Shown in pieces: positions 1-13,124 of a stretch of 64,000 bases of DNA. The DNA lies in contig JBAMJV010009785.1 in NCBI GenBank assembly GCA_037951105.1, forward strand, positions 37,501-101,500. Direction: 5' to 3'. Within the stretch, counting starts at the first letter, position 1; each line of letters opens with the position of its first letter. The translations under genes were made by a program, and so were the position numbers. This DNA is from Echinarachnius parma. Its lineage: Eukaryota > Echinodermata > Echinoidea > Clypeasteroida > Echinarachniidae. Below the pieces are notes generated by a model that saw only the letters and a list, made by a program, of their open reading frames with translations, was not told the DNA's origin and searched no databases.

Positions 1-59
1 ACACTTTTACTGCCGCTGCAAACATACAGGGAAAATGTTGAACATTGAATGTTGAACAT

Positions 60-565
60 TGTGATGTGGAATATCTCTTGCAAATGAGCTAAGTACTTCA
101 TTTAATTGAACCCTAACTTTATCAGGACTTCTAATGTGTGGTCAGTCTCCTTCGCCGCTCTGAAGAAATGACACTGTTACAAGCACCCAGTAAACATTTT
201 ATGAACTGTTCAGCTCACAGTGTGTTGTTGATAGTTGCTCGTAAGTGCGGAAGTACTTTATACTCACTCGATCCCTTACTTTATCAGAGCTTCTAATGTG
301 TGGTCAGTCCTGTTCACTGCCCCAAAAAATCAAGCGTCCAGTGAAAAAAGTTAAAACTGCAGCTCATGTGATGATGTGGATTATTATCACTTGCAAGTGA
401 GTTAATTACTTTATACTTACTCGATCCCTCAATTTAACCCGTTCAGGACGGACTGATTTTGCTACAACATGTATTCTCCATAGACAAAAGCCCGAGTATT
501 TTCGGGACCAGTCCTGAACGGGTTAATGGGTGCTTCTAATGTGCAGTCAGCCCTGACGAGAAGAA
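60..565. repeat. Three diverged tandem units of about 150-190 bp
   Basis: The phrase cttctaatgtg(t/c)(g/a)gtcag recurs near 129, 291 and 533. Each copy follows a similar block with a gatgtgga/tactt(t/c)at/cgatccct theme. The third unit is enlarged by the small hairpin element at 434..526. No coding sense is visible. Confidence 0.6.
434..526. mobile_element. 93-bp TTAA-flanked hairpin MITE
   Basis: The element opens with TTAACCCGTTCAGGAC and closes with its exact reverse complement, 16 bp on each side. It interrupts the third unit of the surrounding tandem repeat. TTAA ends followed by CCC resemble piggyBac-type termini; the superfamily is inferred. Confidence 0.65.
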
Positions 566-807
566 CCTTTCACTACTCTCCAGGGCAACCCTGAATAGCT
601 TAAATAATTTAGTTTGCAAACTGATAGTAAGTGAGCTGTTTGTCAACAAATGTGTCAGAAAACTGAACGAGATAAGCCTGCCTTTTATTTGAAGCCAAAA
701 AAAGGCAGCAACAACTGCTCTGGAAAAGAAAGAACAACTCAAGTGGCATGATGTTGGTATTTAACAGTTAAAACCTGTTTATAATGACCAACTAAGGGAA
801 CCAAGAA

Positions 808-1066
808 ATAATGATATATAATAGGTTCTATTTATATGGCGCCTAATATGATACAATATCATCTCTAAGCGCTTTAGATTATCCCTTCCAAGCGGCTAAT
901 GGGCATTGACATAAAGGCTGTCACCTCCCACCGGGTCCCCATCTATGCACCTGGGTAGAGAGCAGCAATTGCTGAAGGACAAATGCGGTGGGCGGGGTTA
1001 GAATACGGGATCTCTGGCTTGGAAAGTGCGCGCTCTATTACAATCTTGCCACACTTCCACAGCCAA
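808..1066 (-). mobile_element. tRNA-related SINE (minus strand)
   Basis: Read on the minus strand, the right part has a tRNA-like tract with a B-box-like stretch near 1000-1015. This is followed by a body with a ggtgggaggtgac/ggacccggtggg section. The 3' end reads taagcgcttagagatgat and then ggcgccatata. The same 3' end recurs at 3800..3885 followed by (ATT)n, supporting a SINE family with a TTA/ATT-rich tail. Confidence 0.55.
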
Positions 1067-1843
1067 TGTAAATAGGTGACCTCTCTCTATATACGGGTTC
1101 TGTTATTTTTCTCCGCAAGCGAAAACTTTTGGTGGCCACTATATTTATAAGAAGACAGGTGGCCTCTAAGACAGGTTTGTCTGTAGTGTATTTTATTCCT
1201 TCCTAATTAAATTGTCAAATATGTTATTGTGTACTTAAGAGCCTAAACTGTGCTACGTCGCCAGTTAATATGTAAGAAAATGCTTAGTATCTATTTAAAG
1301 TCAATTTCTTATAGAATGTAGTCTCTTTAATTCCTGCCATTCGCCCATTGTTTTAGAGTATTAACTGTGTCATGTTGTAATGTCACAAATTAACTAATAT
1401 AATAGTAGTATGTTTACATTGTGCTGAAGTGATTGCAATGAGATTGTCTCATCATTGTTTGTATTTAATAGACATCAAATAGATATTTTGATATACCGTA
1501 GTACTATTAATGAGATTAGTCGTTCATAATTAAGTTTGATATCAATGCATTTCTAAATTAATTTCATCATTATCAACAAAGATGTACTTATATGCAATTA
1601 TGATTAAAAAAGATATGTTTTATAAAATGATTCTTGTATCATGGCATAACACAGATTTTTTTTGTTTACGAGTATTATAGTGAAAGTATGTTTAATTAAA
1701 TAACTGCAATGCAGTTTTTTTAATGAATAATTTGATGTGTGCTTGGAAATTCTCAAAAATGTACTTCATTAAAGATTTAACATTGTATAGACCTAATTGT
1801 ATAAACCTTGACCTTGAAATGTGGGCTACTATAATCCAGGCCT
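1067..1843. other. No gene recognised
   Basis: AT-rich sequence with only short open frames and no recognisable repeat or motif. Confidence 0.5.
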
Positions 1844-2360
1844 TATATACAGGGTGGCCCAGAAATAACGGAACGGGGCACTTCCCAAAATATAATACCA
1901 CAATGTTTATGTTCATTGGATAGGGTGTCTTTTCCAATGAAAAACGATACCAAGAACAGTAATTTTGGTCTGGTCGTTTTTGTTTAAGGACGCTGTGAGT
2001 GAGACCATGTCAGGTGCCGATTTATGTCGATTTCGACCTAGTCAATGTCAGTTTAACCGCACTCCTTGCCCGTAATACCATGCCCATTCTCTCGTCACAC
2101 GGCTGAGTTCACACTAACAATAGTGCGCGATGCTCGAACGCTATGAACGGCGGTTCGTGCGATTCATCAAGCGCTGGCTCAATACAAATTGACAAAAAAG
2201 AGAACCTGACATGGTGTCACTCACAGCGCCCTAAAACTAAAACTACACGACCAAATTGACTGTTCATTTGAAAAGACACTCTATCCGATGGACATAATAC
2301 ATTTGTTACTATATTTTGGGAAGTGCCCCGTTCCGTTTTTTTTGGGCCACCCTGTATATA
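1844..2360. mobile_element. 517-bp foldback MITE, TATACAGGGTGGCCCA ends
   Basis: The ends are tatatacagggtggccca and its reverse complement. Similarity between the arms continues inward for nearly 200 bp: the cggaacggggcacttccc, gatagggtgtcttttc and gtgagtgagaccatgtcagg tracts all have inverted counterparts. There is no transposase. The TA-flanked ACAGGGTG terminus suggests a Tc1/mariner-like non-autonomous element (inference). Confidence 0.8.
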
Positions 2361-3411
2361 GAGGCATCAAAGAGAAAATCTTTAAAATGTGTACTTTTTT
2401 TGGAAACTTTGAACAGTGAAACATAAAAAAACCCAAGACTATTTAATGTATATAGCGACTACTACCTATACGCCTGTATGTATTGTTGGGGTATTGATGT
2501 AGAATCATTTATGAGCAGACTGTTATGGTGCATATAAATAGTTTAACTTATAATGAACGCAGTGCCAAAACTGAAAGCTCAAATGGTTATGTGGAAAAAT
2601 CCAGCAAAGTTTCCAGCTAATCTCACAACAACCTGAGGGATGTGAACATTTTGAATGCAAATTTTAATAGCTAATTTGAATTATAGCTGATATTTGTAAT
2701 GAAAACTATATATTTTTGTACCTAAATGGGCGTACTATCCTGTCCGTCCCTAACATGCCAAGCTCGCATTTTTGCGAGTTACAATACGCACAAATGCCAT
2801 AGAGCATTAAAATCCCTGGCACGTTAAGAGTTAAGTCAAGATAGTGGAGAGCACGTAACGATATTGTCCCCTATAAATGAAAATGTCATTATTCATTATT
2901 TTACAAAATGTTCTGTCAATTTAATATCAATTGATAGTGCTTTGTTATCCATACTATATAAAAAAACGGCATCCAAGCGATGTCTTGTCTATTAAAGACT
3001 ATGGTTGAAATGTGTGTTGAATATTGGATTTGTTTGCACAGGCCAAGGGTGTCCAACGTTATTTCCTACGCACATGTTCCCTTTAATTAAATTCATTCAA
3101 TTCCCAACATCTGGGTGAAATCATTATCTCACACCTAAATGGATAGTTTCTATTTATGTTATTGTATTATTTATACACGTTTTGTCAATATTTGTCATAT
3201 TTTTTGTCAAATTCCACCTGCTTCTAACAACTCGAATACATTATATGTTTGCTTGTTCCATTTCATGATATGAAATTGTTATTACATACCCATGTGTCGA
3301 ATTTGACAGATCGTGAGAAACAATTACATTGATTTATCATGGTCAACATGTATTGATTATGTTATATGCACATGTTGCAGTTATAGTGTTGTCCGTATTT
3401 TAATTCGTTCA
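2361..3411. other. No gene; one short hairpin inside
   Basis: AT-rich with no credible coding sequence. The only structure seen is the 2751..2826 hairpin, listed separately. Confidence 0.5.
2751..2826. repeat. 76-bp imperfect palindrome with inner hairpin
   Basis: It begins taacatgcca and ends tggcacgtta (9/10 inverted match). Near its left end is a tight ctcgca/tgcgag stem. It is probably a very short MITE or the remnant of one. Confidence 0.4.
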
Positions 3412-3706
3412 GGGGGGTGTTTCACAAAGATCCTAAGTTGAACTTAACTCTAAGTTGGACTTAGAAACTATGGAAAGCTGGTAGTTTCTCTGAAACAATT
3501 TTGTAAAATTTCTTTTAAAAGGAATAGAATGTTGATTCAAATCGTTGATATTTTCTATTATCAAGGGGATTTCATGTTTTTGATGTAAAATTTGTACAAA
3601 GTTTAAAATACTTGCATTTTTGCTTTTGAATATATTTTATTCCAAGGCTACAAATGGCTTTCCATAATTTTTAAGTCCAACTTAGTGTTAAGTTCAAACT
3701 TAGGAC
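3412..3706. mobile_element. MITE family A, copy 1 (right end truncated)
   Basis: The left end, gggggtgtttcacaaagatc followed by ctaagttgaacttaac, is shared with copies at 11189..11425 and 17785..18112. The inverted right arm (aagtccaacttag...aagttcaaacttagga) is present but stops before the terminal caaagatc counterpart. Confidence 0.75.
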
Positions 3707-3799
3707 TGGACCGGAAAATACTCGGGCTGGGGTCTTTGGAGAAGGCATGATATACCCAAATCAAAATCACCTTCAATAATAATATAATATAATTGTAAT

Positions 3800-3885
3800 A
3801 ATAATATAATTTTAAAGCGCTTAGAGATGATTATCAGTCATTATTGGGCGCTATATAAATCGAAAATATTATTATTATTAAGTGG
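3800..3885 (+). mobile_element. SINE 3' end with (ATT)n tail
   Basis: The tract aaagcgcttagagatgatta and then gggcgctatataaat matches, inverted, the left end of the SINE at 808..1066. It finishes in a short (ATT)n run. Only the 3' part is present. Confidence 0.5.
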
Positions 3886-4917
3886 GTTAATGGTAGTGAT
3901 ATAAAAAGGGGTAATGTTTATCCTGAATGTTGAGAGCTCAAATTATGCAACTCCAGAGTGTACATATTATCAAAGTAAAAACAGAAATGTTTTGATACCC
4001 CAAAATATACAGTTATGCAATTCTAGATCTTACATGGTAATTGTATTGCAAAATGTATGTGTATGTGAAAACAATATACAGTAACTATATTATAGCAGAC
4101 ATTTGTTAATGCCCCCAAATATATAGAGAGGAGTACGAGTTATGCAAATTTCAGAGCTGACACGGTAACTGCATTGCAGAATGTACTGTACATGTTTATG
4201 TATATCTATACAAATTATATTAATATGTGACCTCAATGTTTTCCTTGAGACAATGTTGCAGAAATATTCCATAAATGTTGAAGTATATTTTATGTCTATG
4301 TTTTCTATTTATAACAAAAAAAGAAATATTGCTGAATAAAAAAATGTTGTGTCAGTATGTGTCCCACCTGAAAACAAAAAGTAGTTTTGTCTGTGTTTTT
4401 TTTTTATGACAGAGTGATTGCATATTTATATGATTACGTGTGAGCGGTGTGACAACGTCCGAGAGAGATTGTATAGATACTGTATTTATGCATAATTTTT
4501 ATTGAGTTAAAAAAAAAAAGATACGTTGATAAAATCTGCAATGCATACATTAACCCACGACCACTTAAAATTGAAATAAATATATCTGTCCAAATAATCT
4601 GTTCTGAATAATACTCTGTAACCTGTTTTGCATTGAACTCGATGCAAATTATTTGATAAAGGGCTTTTTGGGCATTTTGAGCCCCTTTGTATTTTCAAGT
4701 TGCTTAAAACCATAAAATATTACACAAGGGAATCATGTGTCGCACTTTCCTTTCTTTGCTATACACCTTCTAGTGGCATGTGCAGTATAGGGCGGAGAAG
4801 TGCATAATTCCTGTCACTCGTTTATTCCCCGGACTACAGTCTTGTATAAATAATTGTATGTGTCAATAAAAACCGATATCGTAGGTATCACTGATAACGA
4901 AAATAGTTCATGTTTTT
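3886..4917. other. No gene; possible retroelement tail near 4838..4880
   Basis: AT-rich with no coding sequence recognised. The phrase agtcttgtata...tgtgtcaataaaaacc at 4838..4880 also occurs at 16766..16799, where it is followed by a tetranucleotide tail. This suggests a shared retroelement 3' end. Confidence 0.35.
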
Positions 4918-5130
4918 GAGACCACCATATCTCTGGAGGCTTTCATGTTTTCCAACTGTACCATAATATTATGAAACGTCACATGAGCGTGCACGACCAA
5001 AAGCTGGTTGAGTCTGCTACAATACCGGTGGTTTTGTATCCAGCTTTTGTTCATGCACGTTCAAATTACGTTTCATATGGTAAAGTTAGAAAACTGGTAG
5101 CGTCAAAATAAATGAAAATGGTCTAAAAAA
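4918..5130. mobile_element. Imperfect hairpin MITE
   Basis: Inverted arms are clearest at 4971..5009 versus 5038..5076 (atgaaacgt...gtgca...caaaagctgg). Weaker pairing extends to gagaccacca / tggtctaaa outside. No coding capacity. Confidence 0.5.
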
Positions 5131-6138
5131 ACAAAAAAAAACATTATATCCATTACTAGTGATATCCAAGAGGAAATACATGACTGGAAGTAGCAGGAAT
5201 TGTGCACTTATCAGCAATTAACAGTAAGCGAAAATTCCAGCGTTATGCTTTACTTTTAAGACTGGTGGAGCTTTTTAGACGTTTAAGACTTTTAAGAATG
5301 GTGAAGCCAGAGATTTTCAACAAATTAAGCGTGTGACGGATGTGAAACGGGGGCGTACTGGAGGTGAAACGGGAGGAAAAGTTGTGAACGGGTGTATTTC
5401 ACATGGAATGCTAAGCGCATCATCGTGTCCCCGTAGTTTGTAGTGTGAAATGTATAATTGATGTTTTATCTTTAAAAAATGGTGGGTGTGGGGTGGGGGG
5501 GGGGGGGGGGGGTGCATGCCTGAGTAACAGTAAGCAAAATGCTTGCGTAATTGACTTCCCTTTAATTCTCCCCCGTATTCGCAAGGTGGCTATAGGAAGA
5601 AATGTGTCAAGGTCGCTTTCCGATGACTAATTCCAAATGGCGGACAAAACCCCTCTGCACTTGCAGTGTATAATTGTATGTTGGCATTTTAATCGAATTT
5701 TCATGCTTGGAATCGTTTAGTATCCGGAAAAAGCGAGGCCTATCACAAACTTGGATTTTAACAATTCAACTCGGTTTAATGTAAGATTTCCTTGTTTATT
5801 TTCAAATGGAACTACATGTATTTGTATAATTGCATTACAATACAACATGTATGATTTTCATGGCATTTCGGTGAAATGTAAGTAACACTTGTAGCTTTCT
5901 AATAAAATCTATATAAAATATATTGATCCCCCAAACTTGAAAACAAAAAGACAGAACAAAAATACTTTGTGTCCCTAATATAATTGGCGCCACCCCAATC
6001 AATATGCCCGCGCTATATACGCCACTGCTACTGAACATGCTTCAAAACCTAAAAGGAGTTCATCAAACTGGAACTGAAAGTGAAATAAACAGTGCTTGTA
6101 TAATATAATGTACAAGCACTGAGTTATTATGATATGCA
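5131..6138. other. No gene recognised; poly-G tract
   Basis: A G homopolymer-rich run sits at about 5488..5512. An isolated ATG with a good context (ccaaatggcgg) at about 5635 opens only a short frame and has no usable splice donor nearby. Nothing else is recognised. Confidence 0.4.
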
Positions 6139-6812
6139 GTATACAGAGTGTCCCAGATAAAACAAAACCGGATTTCATGGCAGAAAATTTCTGTCATAAT
6201 GAATAATTTCTTTGATATGACACCTCATGATTACAAAATAAATGATTTATGCCAGAGAACGAGTACAATGAAAACATGCTTGATTTCAGCCCAAATGAGT
6301 AACTTTCCTGATCTAGCATGTTTCCCATGTTTTCCCTGATCCCCATGTTTGTGTAAATTCACTCATGCATCAAGTCCATTGTCATCTGATAAGTCAGGAA
6401 AGCTGAGCGACTTCTTATTCAACTATCTATCATTTGGGCAGAAATCAGGCATGTTTTCATTGTACTTGTTCTCTGGCATACATCGTTTATTTTGTGTGCA
6501 TGAGGTGTCATATAAAAGATACAAATATGAATTTGTATGCAGTGTTTGTCCTTTTTCAGAATAAGTACGTTTACTACCCTAAAAACTCACCCAAACTTGC
6601 AATTTCTGCGTGCAAATGGAATTTTGGTAACATCAATTGCCATTTTTCTAATTCAGTCATGCGTGAATTATGTGCCATAAGTTGTACATCAAATGAAAGA
6701 AGAGAAACAGATCTTTTCATTCATGTATATCTCATCAAAAGAAAATTATTCATTATGACAGAACATTTCTGCCATGAAATCTGGTTTCGTTTTTTCTGGG
6801 ACACTCTGTATT
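6139..6812. mobile_element. 674-bp foldback MITE, TACAGAGTGTCCCAGA ends
   Basis: The termini are tacagagtgtcccaga and its near-exact reverse complement; tttcatggcagaaa and cattatgacag also pair across the arms. A second, internal inverted match joins 6217..6302 with about 6427..6513 (the ctcatttgggc...tggcata tract). The element is therefore a compound hairpin. Its ends resemble those of the 1844 and 41334 elements. Confidence 0.8.
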
Positions 6813-7208
6813 ATGTAATGCGTTACACACGATTTGGTAACCGTGGGCTTTGAATTTATAATTTATATCGGAATATCCACTAATTTTCTATTCAAATGTG
6901 AACAGTTTGAAGAAACGGAAAATTGGAGACGGCTAGTTATATTGGCGCTGAATTATTGTTAACAAATGACACTACCATCGGACCGATCGCGACGTCGGTC
7001 CGGCAATGGGTGTGAAAATCGACGCCAGAGATATACATTGTCTATTTTTACCAAAGCGTATGGTATGAACACCTCATGCAGACAATTCGCTAAAATTACA
7101 TCAACCATATGAACAAAAATCTTGTTCATGATTTCCAGAGCAGTTTTTGTCTGAGGGTGCAAGTTATTATTCGTATTATCATCACAGTATAGAAGAGCAG
7201 TATTATCA

Positions 7209-7427
<219 letters not shown>

Positions 7428-7768
7428 GATACACACCTACAACCAATTTACGCGCACTCTCCCCACTCCCTGGGGAGCAATCTAGCCAGTGCACTTTATA
7501 TAAGTAGATGTAGACCTAGAAGTAGAGGTAGAAGTAAAAGAAACAAACGTGATGGGAGAGGAGGTATTATCGACGCCGGGTTTGAACGCTAATTTTGGAA
7601 TAGGCAGCACCAACTCTGGATGTACATGTGAATACCTTTCAGAAGTAGTTCGCGTTGACGTTGACTTATAAATACAATATTATACAAGTGACTGCGTTCG
7701 GACGGGCATTGGTCCGGTGGTGGTTGTGAAAAAATCAACTAAAGATACGCTGGGTTCGAACACTAAAG

Positions 7769-7987
7769 CCCGGCGCAGACAGAGCCGACTCGTTCCGATC
7801 CGACTGGTTTTCGGTCAGGCTAGAGTCAGTTTAGCTGAGCCGGAGCAGATTCAACATGTTAAATCGGCCTCGAATGACCTTCGATTGGCTCTTATCTGGC
7901 AAAACCGGAGTCCTGAGGCAACGCATACTAAGTTAATCGTACTGAAAACGAGTCGGATCGGGTCGAGTCGGCTCTGTCTGCGCCGGG
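7769..7987. mobile_element. MITE family C, 219 bp
   Basis: It begins cccggcgcagacagagccga and ends with the reverse complement; the second halves of the arms (gatccgact / agtcggatc) also pair. A second, interrupted copy is at 53636..54522. Confidence 0.8.
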
Positions 7988-8266
7988 CTTAAGACTAAGT
8001 TTTCTAAGATCCATGCATTTTGGATGTACATGTGAACACATTAATAAGGAATGGAAGCTTGGGTACGGCTATAGTTATATCGTTCGCGTTGAATTATTGA
8101 TGAACGCGGCTGCTCGGACGGGCATCGGTCCGGCGGTGGGTGTGAAATTCGACGCGAATCACGACCCGATCGAATTAAATAATTGCGACGACTCCGCGCT
8201 CGATCTCCCCGACCAGCAACGGCGAGGAAGCGCAAACTAATTAAAAATTCACCGTGCACACGCCGA

Positions 8267-8291
8267 CAGTGGCGTAACCAGACAATTTTTC

Positions 8292-8323
<32 letters not shown>

Positions 8324-8871
8324 GGGGGCTCCAACCCCCCGAGCCGAGTGGCATTGTCATTCATTTATTTATTTATTCATTCATAAATGGTTTATTTCAA
8401 AATAGATACACATGAATTGATCATGATCAAAATACATACAAAACATCAAACAGAACAAACTGAATTTGTAATAGCCCGGTCACATATCAACGGATTGCGT
8501 AAACGGACGTCAAACGGAGAGCTAAATTTTCCATACGTTCGTCTCCGTTCGTATGCGTTTCTTGTCCGTTCCTTGTCCGTTGATGTACGTTGTTCTATGT
8601 TTTGTACATAAAGCAATGGAGACGACTTTCATCACCGGATAATTTCATTACGCAAATTTTCTATCCGTTGATATCTGACCGGGCCATAACGAGCAAAATA
8701 GCCTTAGGGCTTCTGGCGGGGATTCAGGGGACGAAGCTCCCGAAAGCTTCTAGCTATTTAAAGACCCCAAATCTATACTTAACACGCAATTAATAATTTA
8801 AAAAAAGATAAAGGGGGTGGGGGCTCAGGCCCATGAGCCCCCCCCCCCCCCCCTTCCTCACTTCGCCACTG
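8267..8871. mobile_element. hAT-like non-autonomous element 1
   Basis: The left end is cagtggcgtaaccag and the right end is the inverted cttcgccactg. Flanking 8-mers cacgccga (8259..8266) and cacgacga (8872..8879) match at 7 of 8 positions, as expected for a hAT 8-bp target duplication. The interior has long poly-G and poly-C tracts and a nested MITE. No transposase frame. Confidence 0.75.
8473..8695. mobile_element. MITE nested in hAT-like element 1
   Basis: The inverted termini are agcccggtcacatatcaacg and atatctgaccgggcc. The pairing continues through cggat...cgtaa on both sides. It lies wholly inside the 8267..8871 element, so it inserted later. Confidence 0.75.
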
Positions 8872-8914
8872 CACGACGAGCAAATTATGGTAATGCATCT
8901 CTAGAGTGTGTTGA

Positions 8915-9230
8915 TTTTATCTAAATTTAGTGACATACTATATTAAATATGCCACATCAAACATTCAGCGTGCTACGCACTTAAGTCATGTCAACCTTAT
9001 GTAATAGCATTTAGGTAATGAATTATAAACTCACAGCGCTCGGCTACCAAACCGCCATGTAATGCATACTGTATGTCCGTGCACTTAATTATTTTAAAGT
9101 TGTTATACCGATTACAAATTCACAGCGCAAGGTCGCCACATCTCCGTGTTATGCATGCAGGTTGTCCATTCCATCTAAATTAAGTACCATAACGAATTGG
9201 ACATTCAACATGCTACACACTTAAAGGTAC
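8915..9230. repeat. Degenerate tandem repeat
   Basis: Two phrases recur about 100-250 bp apart: tctaaatt(t/a)agt...acattcag/aacgtgctac(g/a)cactta near 8919 and 9175, and cacagcgc..gg(c/t)(t/c)...catgtaatgcat near 9030 and 9120. No gene. Confidence 0.4.
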
Positions 9231-9757
9231 ACTTGAGTATTGGTACTTCCAGAAATGCCCCATGACACGAAATTGGTTGGTTTTAATATTCTTTTTGAAA
9301 GTTGATTGAATAAAACATGTGAAATGAGAATATTTCCCTTTCGAATGCTCTCACAGTTGTAAAATTTGATTTCAAAATATTTTATTTTTATATCGGCCAG
9401 ACAATATCTTGAATTAAAACAAAATAATATACATAAAATGCTTATACACTTCATTCGAAAAATGTCAAAAGAGGTTTTTTAAATAGTTGTTGATGATATC
9501 TCTATTTCATCATTATTTTAACAAAACATCACATGCACAATTTTGTATGAAAAATGGTTGAAACCAATTATTTTTTAGAAAGCGCCCTCTTGAGTTGAAA
9601 CGGCTATTTTAAAAAATGATAACCGGGTTTTTACTTAGTCGTTTGTAATTTTCTATACCTTTCGAGCATGGTGGAGTTATGAATATTAGTCTGTACTGTA
9701 ATGGTGCAGGTTTTTGTTACTAAAATTCAGTTTGACCAAACTCAATTATCCCTTTAT
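9231..9757 (+). mobile_element. MITE family B copy (diverged left end)
   Basis: The right two thirds match other B copies: aaaatggttgaaacca, gcgccctcttgagtt, acctttcgagcatggtgg, gcaggttttt, then atccctttat. The left end ttaaaggtacacttgagt is poorly conserved. In better copies this family is about 540 bp and TTAA-flanked. Confidence 0.75.
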
Positions 9758-10044
9758 GTCATATCCTCTTCTACTATTTTACTATTTTACCAAATTATAA
9801 ATAGTTCAATTTGTTGTTGTTTTCTGTGAGATTAGATGTCTTTTACAGAGAACAATAGAATACTTAATACTGTCAGTTTTACTTTAAATAGGTAAACATC
9901 AATAATAAAATATCATTCTTTAAATGACACTAAACATTAATAAAGCACATTTCAGATGACACAAACAAATTAATTTAAAGTCGCAATAAACACTACTTGT
10001 TACTGGTGCATGATATAAATTGCATACACAATTGATAATTGAGC

Positions 10045-10720
10045 TAGAGTTAAATAGGCATAACAATACATTCTTTACCGGTTTCTATAATTATATTCAA
10101 TTGGGGATCATGGTATTTTGGTAAAAGTAGAAACTTAAGTTAAATTATAATGGTTGTGATCTAGAATTATATAGGCCTAAACTAAGTAATAAATGACTTA
10201 CCGGTTTTTATACGGTTAGGGATCATTGTATTTTGGTCAAAGTAGAAAGCAACGTTTGTGATCTATAATGATATAGGCACAATGATACATACTTTGCAGG
10301 TTTATAATATACAGTGGGGGATTCGTGTGATATTTTTGGTCGAATTTCACACCCGTCGGTCCGATCGCAAACCCATGCATCAATAATTCAACGCCAAAAT
10401 ATAACTTGCAGTTTGTGTGATCCTCTACCTTTACTGGGTTCACATGTACAACCAAAGTTAGAGGCTCCTCCTAAAGTCGAGCTCGATCTTTTTTTGTTGT
10501 TAAATAGTGCATACATAATGGAATATAATGATTATGATTATATAGAATTATAGGCATATTGGGATTCATGGCACATCAAATTTCATAACCGAGTTCAATC
10601 TTAATAATTATGATTTATAATTGAATAGGCATAACAAAACATACTTTACCGTTTGATGATTTTCATCCTTTATTGCTTCACATGTACAGCCGAAGTTGGT
10701 GGATCCGCTTAAAATCGACG
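10045..10720. repeat. Degenerate tandem array, about 100-125-bp period
   Basis: Units beginning ataggc(a/c)(t/c)aa... start near 10052, 10171, 10271, 10548 and 10624. Several contain ttaccggttt.tat and gggatca(t/c)..tattttggt(a/c)aaagtagaaa. An inverted copy of repeat J sits inside at about 10325..10470. Confidence 0.55.
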
Positions 10721-11188
10721 CTGAGATCGGTATAATTTAATATCTATAATACTGTTGTTCATGGCGTTACCAATCGAATTAACTGATGATTATGTTACAT
10801 ATTTACAACAGGGGTAATAGGGTTCCAGACACATAATTATATTTCAAATCGGCTCTTCGTTATTGCTAAAGTTATGATCAATTTGAGAAAAACTACTAAG
10901 ATTATTTCAACTGCTACCAAATGAACATATAAGAATTGGTCAACAGGAATCACTTTGCATTTAGCTTCTGATACTTGGTCATAATGAATTGAATCAATTT
11001 ATCATGAAACGTTCGTACATCACTCGTTATACGGGGTGGGTGAAACTGCACCCTTTATCAACCCGTTGTTAGTTTTTGCAAATTTGTGGTATTGTAATAT
11101 ATAAATTAGTTGACGATATAAATTAGATCCCGTTAACTCCAGATACCCCACTCGATCTGCATTGTGTGAACGAGGTGTTTTAAGGCCC
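10721..11188. other. No gene recognised
   Basis: AT-rich sequence without recognisable motifs. Confidence 0.5.
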
Positions 11189-11425
11189 GGGGGTGTTTCA
11201 CAAAGATCCTAAGTTGAACTTAAGGTATACAATGTTGGTTCTAATCATTCAAATGTTCTATTATCAAGGGGATTTCATGTTCTTGATGTAAAATTATGAA
11301 AAGTCTCACATACTTGCATTTTTGCTTTTGAATATAAATTATTCCAAGGCTACATATGGCATTCCATAATTTTTAAGTCCAACTTAGAGTTAAGTTCAAC
11401 TTAGGATCTTTGTGAATCACCCCCC
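11189..11425. mobile_element. MITE family A, copy 2 (complete)
   Basis: The ends ggggtgtttcacaaagatcc and ggatctttgtgaatcacccc are inverted repeats, with extended pairing through taagttgaactta. The interior (tcaaggggatttcatgtt, attccaaggctacatatggc) matches copy 1 at 3412. Confidence 0.85.
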
Positions 11426-13123
11426 TGATGTGAAATACCATAATACATTACTATACAAAGTCATGTGCCTTGATTCAACGGCAGACTTCAAATTGCACTA
11501 TCATGCATGGCCGATTGCCAACATTAGAAACTCTTATTGACCTTTTGTATACGACTTATGATTTAGAAAGGGTATCAAATTCATTTCCCCGTCGTCTTTA
11601 TGTCAACTTCCATTCACAATATTTCATAATAAAACGCGTCTCGACTTCACATGATGGCGACGCATGTATACTAATCAGGAAATCCGAACGAGTTTGTATA
11701 AAAATTATAATATATTATATCAGTCAGCTTGTATAGAGAGCTACTATTTATTATGGTGATTTGTTTTTATTGTTTGTGTTTCATTGAGTTTCGTGTCCAT
11801 TAACAAAATGTATGTATATTTTAATTTGACATTATTTTTCACACATTACTTTGTGGATATATCAGATCACACCAATACACATTTCATTAATCACTCATCA
11901 CTTTTTGCACTTGTCAACAAAGTTACTAGATCCCTTTAAACAAATTGATTTTCTCTAAAATTTAAGACACGAATACATTGTATAAAGTTGTGATCTATGC
12001 CTATATCAACAGAATACATGGTCACAATTCAAACAAAGTAGACACTGTCTTGTAATTCATTTTGCGTGATAAATACATCAATATCGATCATTCATGGCGG
12101 CTCTTTTGAAACAAAAACGTTTTCACTATATACCACAAAGGCACGAATAGATATATTTTCACTCATCAATATCAACATTATTATGGTAACAAGGAAGAAA
12201 CGCGTTTTGAACATCCACAAAAGTATTTTGAAATCATAGTCCTCATAGCGTAATGTTTCGTATATACAACAGCAATTACAGAAAGAAAAAAAAAATCGAT
12301 TTAGATTTCAGGAAAGCGGCCAATATAGTTATTTCCTTTATAGTGGCTATGTGTTACGTACGCATTCAAACTAATATATTTACAATAATGTTATTTGTTG
12401 CGTGATATCCGTACACAAGCATCAGTGTGTATATAAACGGGTAAACTGGCGCCGGAAATGTGATGATTAAGCGAGGGAAGGTGCCCCTTTCTAGACAGAT
12501 AATTATATAAAGAGAAAGTCAGAGAGAGAGAGAAAGGATGCGTGAAATATAGATATAAATAGAAAAACATAAGGGTGAGAGTGGAGATAGAAGGGGGTAG
12601 AAAAGGATATAAGGAGAGCGGGAGGGATGGCAAGATAATATAGAGAGAAAAGGTGGGTGTATGAAATGCAGGGGAGGTTGATAGAAAATGAGATGGAACG
12701 ACGAAAGTGACGTATATAGGTGATTTATCAAATTTGGTTGGTTAGGGCTTCAGACGTCACCGTGTTATTATTCATTAACTTCGAACAAATCAAGAGATAT
12801 TTACAGCCGTGTATAGCTTTAGCAAGCCACATCAATGCACATAAATATTCAACACAGGACGTGTCGGCTCAACAGCACGAATGACTGAACGTTCATAAAA
12901 TCACAAATAATACAGCTTCCACGTAACCGCCGTTTTTTATTATTCGGTTTAATTTGTAAAAATAAATAAATAAAAACAATGCCGTATCACAATGTGCCAC
13001 CGATATACCGTGTTATTAATGTTAAAAAAAAAAAAAAAAAAAAACAACCGTATCGCTCAGTATCCTATACGTACACATGAATAATATACACAGAGCTATA
13101 GCATGGCGGGTGTACATGTATGA
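11426..13123. other. No gene; MITE O fragment and purine-rich tract
   Basis: At 11820..11941 is the right end of MITE family O, ending cttgtcaacaaagttactag then atccctttaa. A strongly purine-rich stretch lies at about 12520..12700, and an A run at 13024..13043. No convincing coding sequence. Confidence 0.5.
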
Positions 13124-13124
13124 C

